Shown here: positions 36,760 to 44,187 of the stretch, piece by piece
Position numbering within the stretch: the stretch's first letter is position 1
Layout: the number at the start of each line of letters is the position of its first letter
Virus record (IMG/VR): IMGVR_UViG_3300037493_005685
Location: 31,499-95,498 of that record
Length of the DNA stretch: 64,000 nucleotides
Direction: 5' to 3' (one strand)
Source: a virus
The notes under the pieces: generated by a model
The model's database searches: none
What the model saw: only the letters and a program-made list of their open reading frames with translations
Told to the model about the DNA's origin: nothing
Position numbers and translations under genes: made by a program

Positions 36760-38601
36760 ATGGCAACAGACGCACTAATAGAGACTCAAGGTGACGGCCG
36801 AACGCCATGGCGCAGCCTCTCCATTCCTGTCCCTAACTTAGAACCTATCCTGACCAAGATTAAGGACTTCGTAGACAAGCTGAAGGCTGTCATCTCTTTG
36901 GTGGTGGGGCTCGTTGATATGATTCTGTCTTTCATATCAGCGCTCGCAGACCCCTTGGCAGCTTTGATACGTGCGCTCCTAGACCAAATACGCGCCCTGC
37001 TAAACCAATACCTGGAAGATGCGGGGTTGTATGCGCTGTTTGTGCCGTTTGGTAAACGCATGATGTACAACACCTTTACCCCTATCTCCAGCCAGACGAG
37101 AGACGCTACACCTGACGCTACAGCTGAGATGCGTAAGCCAATGTTAGGCAGCTCGGAAGGTACCTCCGTCTCTCTGTTCACATCAACCAACGACCCCAAC
37201 AAGCCAAGCCTCACGGCGCAGCAGCGCAAGTTCATGGCTAACGCCAACCAGTTCTCCGGGGGCAACGCGGGGTTTTATCGCACAGTATGCGAGTCACTCG
37301 CTGACTCCAGAGACCATTGCAGGCCCCAGTTTCTAAGCCCGGACGACTACGTTGCTGGCGGCGTTATGCTGTTTGGCTCTGACTTCGACCCGTTTGGATT
37401 CTTGAACAGCTTCTTTAAGTTCTCTGGCATGTTCGGTGACATCTTTGCGGCCTCTTCTGGTATCCCGGACTTGCCCAAGCCCAGGAATTTACGCGGTGAA
37501 GTTGTGCTAGGCCCGCACTCACGCCCACACGGAGAAGAGGGCAAGTTCATGGCTCTCTTGCAGTGGGACAGCATGAACCTCCCCGTGCACAGCCTTCCAG
37601 ACCTAGGTGGCGTTATTGTCATGCCCATACGCATGGCTGTGATTGCCGTCAGGAATAACCTAGCCTCTTCCGCAGCCAGCAACGTTATGGACTTGTTCGG
37701 TACCAAAGCTCTGACCAAGGGCATGCACGTAGGCGACGCTTGGGTGATTGAAGAGAAGATATTTGTGCCTGGCGAGACCATGTACCTCACAGAAGAGCTC
37801 CAGTCTTATCGCTCAGATGTGTGGACCTTCTTTGTGGCGTGGTCTCTTTATGGCTTCAACAAAAAAGACAACCCGGCTAAAGCTAAGCCCAGCGACATTG
37901 GCTACTGGTATCTATCCAACGCCGTGCGCCTCACGCCCATGCAGACAGCATCAGCGGGTACGCCTCCTGATTGGATTCGTACGCCTTCAGTGTCTGAGCT
38001 ACTTCCTCCGTTGGCTTGGTTCATGCGCAGGCTGGTTATCGTAATCGAGACCTTAGCTAGTTATGTACCCAGCGCCATTGAGCACCTAAGAAAGTACGTG
38101 GACTTCATGAGGCGAGAGATTCTTCGCTATGAATCCATAATACAGAACATCCTGACTGAGTTTAAGAAGCTACTGGATTTGCTCAACATACAAACATTGG
38201 GCGGCATATACACGAAGATGTTTAGCGGTAAGGGAGGAAACGCTTTCTTTACCTCTAGCTTGGCTGAGTCTCTGGCAGAGGGATACCCAAACGCTCCGCC
38301 TTTCCACAATGGAGACGAGTATGTGACGGGGTTGATTTTGTTGGCGGGCGGTGCGCAGCCCAAGGTAGCTGCAGCGCAACCTTTGCTCGAGCTCATGTTT
38401 GGAGATGCGACTACGGGTGAAGGCGGCATTGCCAACGACACGGCTGACCTCATGGATAGCCTGGGTGCGCAGGTAGATTTGATTCAAGAGACCTGGAGTC
38501 CCACACCAAAAGAAGAGAGCTTAGAAGGGCTGGTCTTATGTAACCGCCCAGAACCTAAAGTTGTGCCGTTTGGCGCAGACTTAAACCCCATTGTACCTTA
38601 A
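36760..38601 (+). CDS. Virion-type protein with amphipathic helices (613 aa)
   Basis: 613 residues, GAGGTCAGC before the ATG. The start GRTPWRSLSIPVPNLEPIL and following helix-rich hydrophobic region (KIKDFVDKLKAVISLVVGLV, MILSFISALADPL) resemble tail or baseplate-associated proteins of large phages; the later part is mixed with a second long helix pair around 440-500. Candidate tail/baseplate structural protein; not assigned. Confidence 0.65.
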   Translation: MATDALIETQGDGRTPWRSLSIPVPNLEPILTKIKDFVDKLKAVISLVVGLVDMILSFISALADPLAALIRALLDQIRALLNQYLEDAGLYALFVPFGKRMMYNTFTPISSQTRDATPDATAEMRKPMLGSSEGTSVSLFTSTNDPNKPSLTAQQRKFMANANQFSGGNAGFYRTVCESLADSRDHCRPQFLSPDDYVAGGVMLFGSDFDPFGFLNSFFKFSGMFGDIFAASSGIPDLPKPRNLRGEVVLGPHSRPHGEEGKFMALLQWDSMNLPVHSLPDLGGVIVMPIRMAVIAVRNNLASSAASNVMDLFGTKALTKGMHVGDAWVIEEKIFVPGETMYLTEELQSYRSDVWTFFVAWSLYGFNKKDNPAKAKPSDIGYWYLSNAVRLTPMQTASAGTPPDWIRTPSVSELLPPLAWFMRRLVIVIETLASYVPSAIEHLRKYVDFMRREILRYESIIQNILTEFKKLLDLLNIQTLGGIYTKMFSGKGGNAFFTSSLAESLAEGYPNAPPFHNGDEYVTGLILLAGGAQPKVAAAQPLLELMFGDATTGEGGIANDTADLMDSLGAQVDLIQETWSPTPKEESLEGLVLCNRPEPKVVPFGADLNPIVP

Positions 38602-38698
38602 CGAGCAAAACATCTCCTCCTCCCTTACGGGAAGAGGATGACCCAGGTTGCTTTTTTTCTTCAAGGCATAAGTCCCAAACGGTAGTCTCAGAGTCCAT
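38555..38698 (-). CDS. Small hypothetical protein (47 aa)
   Basis: MDSETTVWDLCLEEKKQPG..., ATG at 38698 with AAGGAGGTAAATT and a class 1 promoter at 38731-38750. The 3' end overlaps the convergent 613-residue gene by 47 nt. Its strong signals support translation. Confidence 0.6.
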   Translation of the reverse strand: MDSETTVWDLCLEEKKQPGSSSSRKGGGDVLLVKVQWGLSLRQTAQL

Positions 38699-38730
38699 AA
38701 TTTACCTCCTTCAAGGTGTAAAGGTTCTCT

Positions 38731-38750
38731 ACCCTCTTTTACCAAATAAC
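38731..38750 (-). promoter_or_regulatory. Promoter motif class 1
   Basis: Minus strand GTTATTTGGTAAAAGAGGGT, about 33 nt before the ATG at 38698. Confidence 0.5.
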
Positions 38751-38758
38751 ATTTTGAG

Positions 38759-38768
38759 TTATGCTTAA
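38759..38768 (+). promoter_or_regulatory. Possible class 2 motif
   Basis: GTTATGCTTA, 28 nt upstream of the ATG at 38796; weaker match. Confidence 0.3.
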
Positions 38769-38795
38769 TGCCGAAAACACATGAAAGGAATCGCC

Positions 38796-39074
38796 ATGGT
38801 GATGTATGACTTCTTCTGCACAAGCTGCGAAAAAAACTTCGAGGACCTCGTCGAAAATGGAACAGCGAACCTCCAATGTCCGGTCTGTGGAGAGCTCTCC
38901 GAGCGCGTATGGCTCAAAACTGCAACAACCTTTAGCACCATTGTTCCAAACTATCCTGGAAGCAGCGCTCGCACAGCCGGGGGATGCGAAGAAGCCCACA
39001 GGCCCGCGACGAAAATTATGTCAGGACCAGCAGGCTGCACCACGCCTAAGCCAAAAACAATCTTCTCTCCCTGA
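38796..39074 (+). CDS. FmdB-type zinc-ribbon protein
   Basis: 92 residues, AAAGGAATCGCC before the ATG. MYDFFCTSCEKNFEDLV... and LQCPVCGELSERVW form the typical FmdB-family zinc ribbon (CxxC...CxxC). The C-terminal part is Gly/Pro/Thr rich with two further Cys. See 39049-39300 for an overlapping second zinc ribbon in the +1 frame. Confidence 0.8.
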   Translation: MVMYDFFCTSCEKNFEDLVENGTANLQCPVCGELSERVWLKTATTFSTIVPNYPGSSARTAGGCEEAHRPATKIMSGPAGCTTPKPKTIFSP

Positions 39075-39300
39075 TGCCGAGTGGCAGTGTTTGGACTGCG
39101 GAGAAAAAGAAAAGCTTTTTATTATTATAGAGAAGACTCGTTCTACTTGTAAGCGTCTTCTCCAGGCGGATTTGGTTGTGTGCGAGACCTGCGGCTTTCG
39201 TATGTACGGCAAAACTATGGCTGCTTGGTACGCAGGAAAAAACATACCAAGAAAAAAAAGAGGCGGTAAAGCTAGAGCTCTAACTCTACCGCCTCGATGA
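39049..39300 (+). CDS. Second zinc ribbon, +1 frame, start unclear
   Basis: Open frame ending at 39300 with AEWQCLDCGEKEKLF, LVVCETCGFRMYGK and a basic tail (NIPRKKRGGKAR). The zinc ribbon is convincing, but there is no ATG in frame after the upstream gene. It may be joined to 38796-39074 by a +1 frameshift near 39055-39070 (CCAAAAACAAT) or use a TTG/GTG. Confidence 0.5.
   Translation, partial: SQKQSSLPDAEWQCLDCGEKEKLFIIIEKTRSTCKRLLQADLVVCETCGFRMYGKTMAAWYAGKNIPRKKRGGKARALTLPPR
39262..39297. terminator. Hairpin terminator
   Basis: AGGCGGTA...TACCGCCT stem across the end of the zinc-ribbon frame, between convergent genes; flanked by an A-run on the left that gives a T-run on the minus strand. 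Confidence 0.6.
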
Positions 39301-39301
39301 G

Positions 39302-39673
39302 TCACACGTTGTCTTCTACGATTACACCTGTTCCGAGTTTTGCGATAACCACCCCGATAATGTCTGGAAGAGACCAGTAATACTTCATTATTGGGTTGTA
39401 CTCTTCTAAGTACGCCTGTGCTTTTTTCTTGGTTGGGGGGTTCCAGTACCAAGGCATAGCGTACAGCATTTTGTAAGACTTATAGGAATTTCCGCTATCA
39501 TCTATCAGGTCCATGCGGCCTTCGGACCTCATCCAGTCTGCTGCAATGTCTATGTTAAAGAAACGATTTACCGTGGTCTGTGGTGCGTCATACTTAGTAA
39601 ACTTCTCAATTCCGTACCACATGGACTTTATTTTTTGAACTTTATAGGTGAGAGGGCTCTTCTTGGTTTGCAT
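39302..39673 (-). CDS. Hypothetical protein (123 aa)
   Basis: 123 residues, rich in Tyr, Lys and Trp (YKMLYAMPWYWNPPTKKK). Soluble. ATG lies inside the end of the upstream small gene. No family recognised. Confidence 0.7.
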   Translation of the reverse strand: MQTKKSPLTYKVQKIKSMWYGIEKFTKYDAPQTTVNRFFNIDIAADWMRSEGRMDLIDDSGNSYKSYKMLYAMPWYWNPPTKKKAQAYLEEYNPIMKYYWSLPDIIGVVIAKLGTGVIVEDNV

Positions 39674-39818
39674 CTTGTTTTAGTTTTTCTAGAAGCGCTG
39701 CATACACAGCAGCGGCTTCATGCTTTAGGAGACAAGCTCCTTGGTTGTTCTCAAAAGCTTTTCGTAGCTTTGCGAGAGCTTTCTCTAAGTCACGCGAAGA
39801 TTGTCTTGGAACTGGCAT
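39642..39818 (-). CDS. Small helical protein (58 aa)
   Basis: MPVPRQSSRDLEKALAKLRK..., one long charged helix. ATG at 39818 with TTGGGGATAC. Overlaps the next gene by 32 nt. Located just after a terminator. Confidence 0.6.
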   Translation of the reverse strand: MPVPRQSSRDLEKALAKLRKAFENNQGACLLKHEAAAVYAALLEKLKQDANQEEPSHL

Positions 39819-39828
39819 GTATCCCCAA

Positions 39829-39867
39829 AAAGACAGAAGGGAGAACCGTTGCGTCGGTCCTCCCTTC
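39829..39867 (-). terminator. Rho-independent terminator
   Basis: Minus strand GAAGGGAGGACC-loop-GGTTCTCCCTTC then TGTCTTTTT, after the stop of 39909-40727. Confidence 0.85.
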
Positions 39868-39908
39868 CGGATGAGGGTGATGAGGTAGGTGCCTGAAGTT
39901 TACGCCGT

Positions 39909-40727
39909 TTATTTTTTCTTGGCGTTGGCTTCGGACAACATCGTGCAGATTTGCACGTGTAGGTCGATGCTGCCCGTACGCAGGGAATCCTTCACCACGC
40001 AGGTGGCGTACTCGCCGTTCGACAGGATGAACTCCTTGACGTGCGGGAGCAGGTACCGAGCTACCTCACGAGCGTGGCCTTCAAGCGCCATGCGGAACCA
40101 CGTGGGCAGGCACTGGTCCGTGTACTCCTGCCAGCGGTCAGGAAGGTTCACAGCGCGGTCCATGATGTCCACGTTGTCGTGGAAGACAGCACCCGTTACG
40201 TACGCCGGGATGAACTCCTTGTCCTTCCCCGTATGAGTCTTGGTCTTCTCGTCATACTGGGTTGGTATGGGAAACAGCTCTCGCATGGCCCACATCGTGT
40301 TGGCGAACTGCCAGTTCTCATGGATGGCAGCTTCCTGTACAAACTCACGCATGCAGCGAGCCGAGAAAGTGTCAGCGTCCTTGCGCGTCTTGAAGAACTC
40401 TGTTGTGAGGTCGAGCAGCAGCTTTCCCATTTCAGGTCTGTCGCTTTGCTCGATGACGCTCTGAGCACACGGGAAGAAAACGTCATCCACCTTCGGGTGC
40501 TTGAAGATGACCTCTTTGAACAGGAAGGAGAGGATGTCCCCGCTGCGCTTGAACGCTGCCATGTAGCACATGGCTTTGTACGGGCTGTTATCCCCGGACT
40601 CTTCATTGTTACCCTCTTTACCAAACATACCAGCGGTAAAGGTAAACTTAACGGAGTCCAGTGACCCGGCTTCGATGCCCTGCAATACGGTGATAAGATT
40701 CTGGTCAAATTCTACTGACGGCGCCAT
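39909..40727 (-). CDS. Helical repeat-like hypothetical protein (272 aa)
   Basis: 272 residues, all-helical look with repeated ~35-residue helix pairs (KAMCYMAAFKRSGDILSFLF, GHAREVARYLLPHVKEFIL) that recall ankyrin/TPR-type solenoids, without clear consensus. Possibly a protein-interaction scaffold. Overlaps upstream zinc protein by 23 nt. Confidence 0.7.
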   Translation of the reverse strand: MAPSVEFDQNLITVLQGIEAGSLDSVKFTFTAGMFGKEGNNEESGDNSPYKAMCYMAAFKRSGDILSFLFKEVIFKHPKVDDVFFPCAQSVIEQSDRPEMGKLLLDLTTEFFKTRKDADTFSARCMREFVQEAAIHENWQFANTMWAMRELFPIPTQYDEKTKTHTGKDKEFIPAYVTGAVFHDNVDIMDRAVNLPDRWQEYTDQCLPTWFRMALEGHAREVARYLLPHVKEFILSNGEYATCVVKDSLRTGSIDLHVQICTMLSEANAKKK

Positions 40728-40941
40728 TTTCTTTCTTCTCCTTGATTTTAGCTTCGAAGGTGTCTGCGCACCCTACACATAGCGGGTTTGCTAGAATGCG
40801 TTCAATCTTTTTGAACCTGTCTTCTGACTTTATGTGGCGTTCCCAGTGAGACCAGCAGTCTGTCTGGCACACAGGACAACGCCACATTAGGAACTTTCCC
40901 CAGATATGCAGCAAGGCCGAGCGCTGTACTTTAGCGCCCAT
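40705..40941 (-). CDS. Small zinc-ribbon protein (78 aa)
   Basis: GAGGTATCCG before the ATG, overlapping the upstream stop. WRCPVCQTDCWSHWERH and PLCVGCADTFEAK give a CxxC..CxxC zinc site. Unknown partner. Confidence 0.7.
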   Translation of the reverse strand: MGAKVQRSALLHIWGKFLMWRCPVCQTDCWSHWERHIKSEDRFKKIERILANPLCVGCADTFEAKIKEKKENGAVSRI

Positions 40942-41266
40942 CGGATACCTCGAACGTGTTGATGACTTTTACCTTAAACGGATGGTCATGAAAACATCCA
41001 AACGAACTCGTCTCCTCTTCCGTGTCTGTTGAAATTAGGAATACGTACTCGGTGCACTCAAGTGGCTCTACTTTTTTACAGAGACTATTCAGTTGTTTTT
41101 CCTGGTGGCCGTTGCAAGGTCTCCCTTTCCACCAGAAAGCTTGTGCGCCTTTCTCATGGTTGTTTAGCACCATGTTGCAAGAGAGCAGCTCCTGATGCCC
41201 GCCCTTCGTACGCTTCAGCGCCTTAAACGCCGCGTCGGTCAAAATGAGAACAGCTTCGTGTATCAC
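40931..41266 (-). CDS. Hypothetical protein (111 aa, GTG start)
   Basis: GTG at 41266 with AAGGAGTGACCC. Mixed alpha/beta, four Cys and several His (FWWKGRPCNGHQEKQ, FGCFHDHPFKV). No family recognised. Confidence 0.7.
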   Translation of the reverse strand: MIHEAVLILTDAAFKALKRTKGGHQELLSCNMVLNNHEKGAQAFWWKGRPCNGHQEKQLNSLCKKVEPLECTEYVFLISTDTEEETSSFGCFHDHPFKVKVINTFEVSDGR

Positions 41267-41325
41267 GGGTCACTCCTTGGTCTGTAAAACGATGTATCTG
41301 CGACGTAGACTCATACCACGTGAAA

Positions 41326-41340
41326 GCCTATATTTTTGAC
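41326..41340 (+). promoter_or_regulatory. Late-promoter motif class 2
   Basis: GCCTATATTTTTGAC abuts the ATG at 41341. Confidence 0.5.
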
Positions 41341-41997
41341 ATGGAAAAGCAGCGTGAAGGTCTCCTCAAGAATGCGTTCTTCCCCATCTGGACTAGGGTC
41401 CCTGGCACACCGTTCAGCCTGCCTGGAAACATGGACCCCGAAGAGCGCTTGCCCGGCATGGATACATGGGCTCCTAGAGAGCGCATGGAGCGTGTCTCTG
41501 CGGGCATGCATGCGGGCGTTCCCGTCGATGTGATGATGAAGGCCGAGGGCGAGAGTGACAAGGCACGCAACGTGCTCACGAGTGCTGGCGCTGGCGCTCT
41601 CGGTGGAGGTCTTGTTGGGCGTGGCCTCCTAGGCGAGAAAGCCACGGCTCCTTTTCACAACATCATCCGTGAAGGTGGGCATGATGTGCTCAAGCATCTC
41701 GCTGGAATCCCCTCAGGTATGAAGGCCCTCATCGGCGCTGGAGCTCTTGGCGGTGCGTATTACGGCGCAGACCGTTGGGCCGAACGCAAGCCTATCCGGG
41801 AACACCAAGCATATGAGACGGCGCGTGCTATGCGTAATGAGCAGCTCTTAAACGACGTTAAGCTTATGCAAGGTAATGACTACCTACAGTCCAAAGCGCG
41901 ACAGCAGCCATCCCTGCTTAACGTGCATCCACACAGAACCAAAAGCCCAACGGCGTCAGAGCCCATCCCCCACGTGGTCTCTTCCGGGGAGGAATGA
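41341..41997 (+). CDS. Glycine-zipper virion-type protein (218 aa)
   Basis: 218 residues; ATG at 41341 chosen because it abuts the class 2 motif. Polar N-terminus, two zipper segments (AGAGALGGGLVGRGLLG; LIGAGALGGAYYGADRWA) and a basic, polar C-terminus. Similar in plan to the proteins at 4261-5990. Followed by an overlapping-type partner after a GGGGAGG. Confidence 0.75.
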   Translation: MEKQREGLLKNAFFPIWTRVPGTPFSLPGNMDPEERLPGMDTWAPRERMERVSAGMHAGVPVDVMMKAEGESDKARNVLTSAGAGALGGGLVGRGLLGEKATAPFHNIIREGGHDVLKHLAGIPSGMKALIGAGALGGAYYGADRWAERKPIREHQAYETARAMRNEQLLNDVKLMQGNDYLQSKARQQPSLLNVHPHRTKSPTASEPIPHVVSSGEE

Positions 41998-42000
41998 AAT

Positions 42001-42546
42001 ATGATTACAACTTTTGATATCCTCGTGAAGATGGCAGGTGTTCCTGTTGCGGCAAAGGCTCCAGCCTCGCCCATGGGTGTAAATGCCCCTAACGCCACTA
42101 CAACCCCCGCACCGGCAGCCCAACCGAGTATGCCACCTACGGCCGCGCTTAAACCGCCAAATCCAGCTAAGCCCATGAAACCGCTTAGCCCAACACCTAA
42201 GTTAGCCTTTGATGCCCAAGCAGCGTTACTGGGTATGGGCGGTGGCTTAGGTGGCTTCGCTCTTGGTAAGGCTTTCTTGGAGCCTTCGATGCAGTCAGCG
42301 GCCAAAGCTTCTCCTTGGATTCTCGGAGCACTCACCGCTCTCGTTGTTGGGTCGCTTGCTGCGAAGTCCGCACGTAAAGACGAGAACCAAAAAGTACACC
42401 TAGAGCACGCTCTCTCTAACCTGTCTCCCGCCGAGAGACAGATTTTGCTTGAGCAAGGAAACCAAACAGACCTACGCGACGTTGGGTTCCATGGCGGGCC
42501 AGCTATGCACCCGGCTGACAACATGTCTGGAAGGCGGTTCTTCTAA
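42001..42546 (+). CDS. Pro/Ala linker plus glycine-zipper protein (181 aa)
   Basis: GGGGAGGAATGAAAT before the ATG. The N-terminal helix TTFDILVKMAGVP ends in K-M-A, matching the K-x-A heads. A Pro/Ala/Thr linker (20-70) follows, then zipper helices (AALLGMGGGLGGFALGKAF; WILGALTALVVGSLAA), then a polar C-terminus. Same operon as 41341. Confidence 0.75.
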   Translation: MITTFDILVKMAGVPVAAKAPASPMGVNAPNATTTPAPAAQPSMPPTAALKPPNPAKPMKPLSPTPKLAFDAQAALLGMGGGLGGFALGKAFLEPSMQSAAKASPWILGALTALVVGSLAAKSARKDENQKVHLEHALSNLSPAERQILLEQGNQTDLRDVGFHGGPAMHPADNMSGRRFF

Positions 42547-42677
42547 TGGGCAAGCCTTCTGTCTATGGTGTGCCGGGGACTGCCCTCCCTCCTGTAAAGG
42601 GGCAGCCCCGCGACGAAGAGCGCTATAAGCGCGTACACAAAGCTCCTCCCAAGTCTCCCACTAAAAAAACCAAGTAG
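42546..42677 (+). CDS. Small basic Pro-rich protein (43 aa)
   Basis: MGKPSVYGVPGTALPPVKG... ending KSPTKKTK. Starts at TAATG overlap with the gene upstream. Lys/Pro rich, perhaps nucleic-acid binding or an internal virion peptide. Confidence 0.6.
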   Translation: MGKPSVYGVPGTALPPVKGQPRDEERYKRVHKAPPKSPTKKTK

Positions 42678-42680
42678 CCC

Positions 42681-42693
42681 TTGGTATAACTAC
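42681..42693 (+). promoter_or_regulatory. Promoter motif class 1/2
   Basis: TTGGTATAACTAC abuts the ATG at 42694; the + strand copy of the TTGGTATAA motif. Confidence 0.5.
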
Positions 42694-42891
42694 ATGTCCA
42701 TAAAATCTGTCTCTCCGAGACTCATGCTCGCTGTTCTTGATAGCGCTAAGCACAAGGACACCTTTCAAAAGACCATGCTTAAAACTATGCGCCGAAGAAT
42801 GGAGAATGGACGCTTAACCGACGCAGACCTTTTGTGGATACACTCGTCATACGTGCTAGAGCTTCAGGCTGTACCTAGAAAAACGAAGTAA
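42694..42891 (+). CDS. Small basic helical protein (65 aa)
   Basis: MSIKSVSPRLMLAVLDSAKH..., basic helices (KTMLKTMRRRMENGR). No Shine-Dalgarno; ATG abuts a promoter motif, suggesting a leaderless transcript. Unknown function. Confidence 0.65.
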   Translation: MSIKSVSPRLMLAVLDSAKHKDTFQKTMLKTMRRRMENGRLTDADLLWIHSSYVLELQAVPRKTK

Positions 42892-43160
42892 CTTCGTTAT
42901 CAAACAACGCTTCACCCATTGAGGACATCTGGTTACCGCTGGTCTAACCAGCTGCCCGATCACAGTGAAGCTCTAGCACTCTTTAAAAGTCTCACACGTA
43001 TTTCCTCAACGACCAGAGGGCGACGCAGTAACTGCGTTGTTTCTGAATGAAGGAACTGGAATGAGCAGATTTGCTGAAGCCACGGCTCTTCGGCAAAGCC
43101 TGTCATAGGTGTGAGTGCAGAGGTTGGGGTACGGGGAAAAAAGACTTCCCCGTGCTCTGA
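42884..43160. other. Hairpin-rich noncoding segment
   Basis: About 300 nt without a convincing gene. Hairpins: ACGAAGTAACTTCGT (42885), CTGGTTA..TAACCAG (~42932), ACGCAGTAACTGCGT (~43023, same design as the first), and ACGGGGAA-loop-TTCCCCGT (43131-43153). GCTTCAC (42910) and GTGAAGC (~42966) also pair. Possible small RNA or multiple terminators. Confidence 0.4.
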
Positions 43161-43207
43161 CCGATGCTTATACTCCTCTTCTGGCATCTACTACAGAAAG
43201 AGGACAC

Positions 43208-43588
43208 ATGACTGAGACAATGTTGGACACCTGGTATATCCGCCTAACCACGTGGTACCTCGCAAAGCCTTGGTACATTCGCCTTGCGTGCATCGGATTG
43301 GTCGTTGTAATCGTTATCCTTTTTTTGCTGCGCTTTGTTGCTAAAGGGGTACCAGAAGAGTACGCGCAAACTGCGAACGTATCTCCTGTACTAGCAGACC
43401 CCACAAGCGCAAACGAGGAAGAAGAGGCTACCAACGCCGAGACGACCATCGCTATGAAAAAGAAGATGATTGAACAGCTTAAGGAACGTAAAGAGGAACA
43501 GGATAAGTTTGCACAACAGGCATCAGAAATCACAAACGCAGAACATATGGGAGACTTGCATGAACTTCGTAAGAAATTTAATCTTTAG
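43208..43588 (+). CDS. Inner-membrane coiled-coil protein, i-spanin-like
   Basis: 126 residues. N-terminal transmembrane helix (LACIGLVVVIVILFLLRFV) then an acidic, coiled-coil periplasmic part (MKKKMIEQLKERKEEQDKFA). Its 3' end overlaps the exported protein 43560-44063 by 29 nt. Topology and overlap fit an i-spanin/partner arrangement for outer-membrane disruption at lysis. AAAGAGGACAC before the ATG. Confidence 0.65.
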   Translation: MTETMLDTWYIRLTTWYLAKPWYIRLACIGLVVVIVILFLLRFVAKGVPEEYAQTANVSPVLADPTSANEEEEATNAETTIAMKKKMIEQLKERKEEQDKFAQQASEITNAEHMGDLHELRKKFNL

Positions 43589-44063
43589 TCTAGGTGTAAC
43601 ACTGGTATGTTCTTCGGCATATTCTCAGGAGATGCCGTTGGAAGAGTGGTCGGATTACCCGAGTCAGATTCCTATTGGACCCATGCAGAATCTGCCCGAG
43701 GGTACGGTACAGACTATCAACAAGGTGGAGTACACCTGTTACAACATCCAAGAGTACAAGGACATCTTACTCTTGGCCAATGACTACCAGTCTTTGTACG
43801 ACTGGCGCGTAAAGACGGATGCGCTTGTTCTCTCATGGCAGAACCTAGACAAGGTATACCTAGAGAGACTAGCAAACAGGAAAGAACAAATTGACACGTT
43901 TAAGGTGGATAGAATCTACATCCTTAAGCAGCTTGATGACAACCGTAAGTACATTCTGGACCTCCAGAGTCGTAAAGAAACCACAGTACTCGGTTGGAAA
44001 ATAGTGTCAGCGATAGAGTTGGTGGGGATAGTCGCTCTGTCTATAACTGCGGCAGTTAAATGA
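43560..44063 (+). CDS. Exported protein with C-terminal membrane helix, u-spanin-like
   Basis: 167 residues from the ATG at 43560 (GGGAGACTTGC). Signal peptide MNFVRNLIFSLGVTLVC-SSAYS, with a Cys that could be lipidated although the lipobox (T-L-V-C) is poor. Central coiled coil (LERLANRKEQIDTFKVDRI) and a C-terminal transmembrane helix (VSAIELVGIVALSITAAVK). Outer-membrane lipid anchor plus inner-membrane helix is the plan of unimolecular spanins, but it overlaps an i-spanin-like gene too. Confidence 0.65.
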   Translation: MNFVRNLIFSLGVTLVCSSAYSQEMPLEEWSDYPSQIPIGPMQNLPEGTVQTINKVEYTCYNIQEYKDILLLANDYQSLYDWRVKTDALVLSWQNLDKVYLERLANRKEQIDTFKVDRIYILKQLDDNRKYILDLQSRKETTVLGWKIVSAIELVGIVALSITAAVK

Positions 44064-44187
44064 CGCGGCCGTGCTATTCAAACACCGAGGGCCATACAAC
44101 AGAAATAAATTGCGCGGAATATACTGGGAGGCTATCCCCACGTTTCCTCCCGAAATGCGCTTCGTTAAGGGTCAAGGAATAATCACC

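Noticed and set aside
42960-43187. 75-residue minus frame in the hairpin-rich segment
   Set aside because: No ribosome binding site, and the DNA is better explained by inverted repeats.
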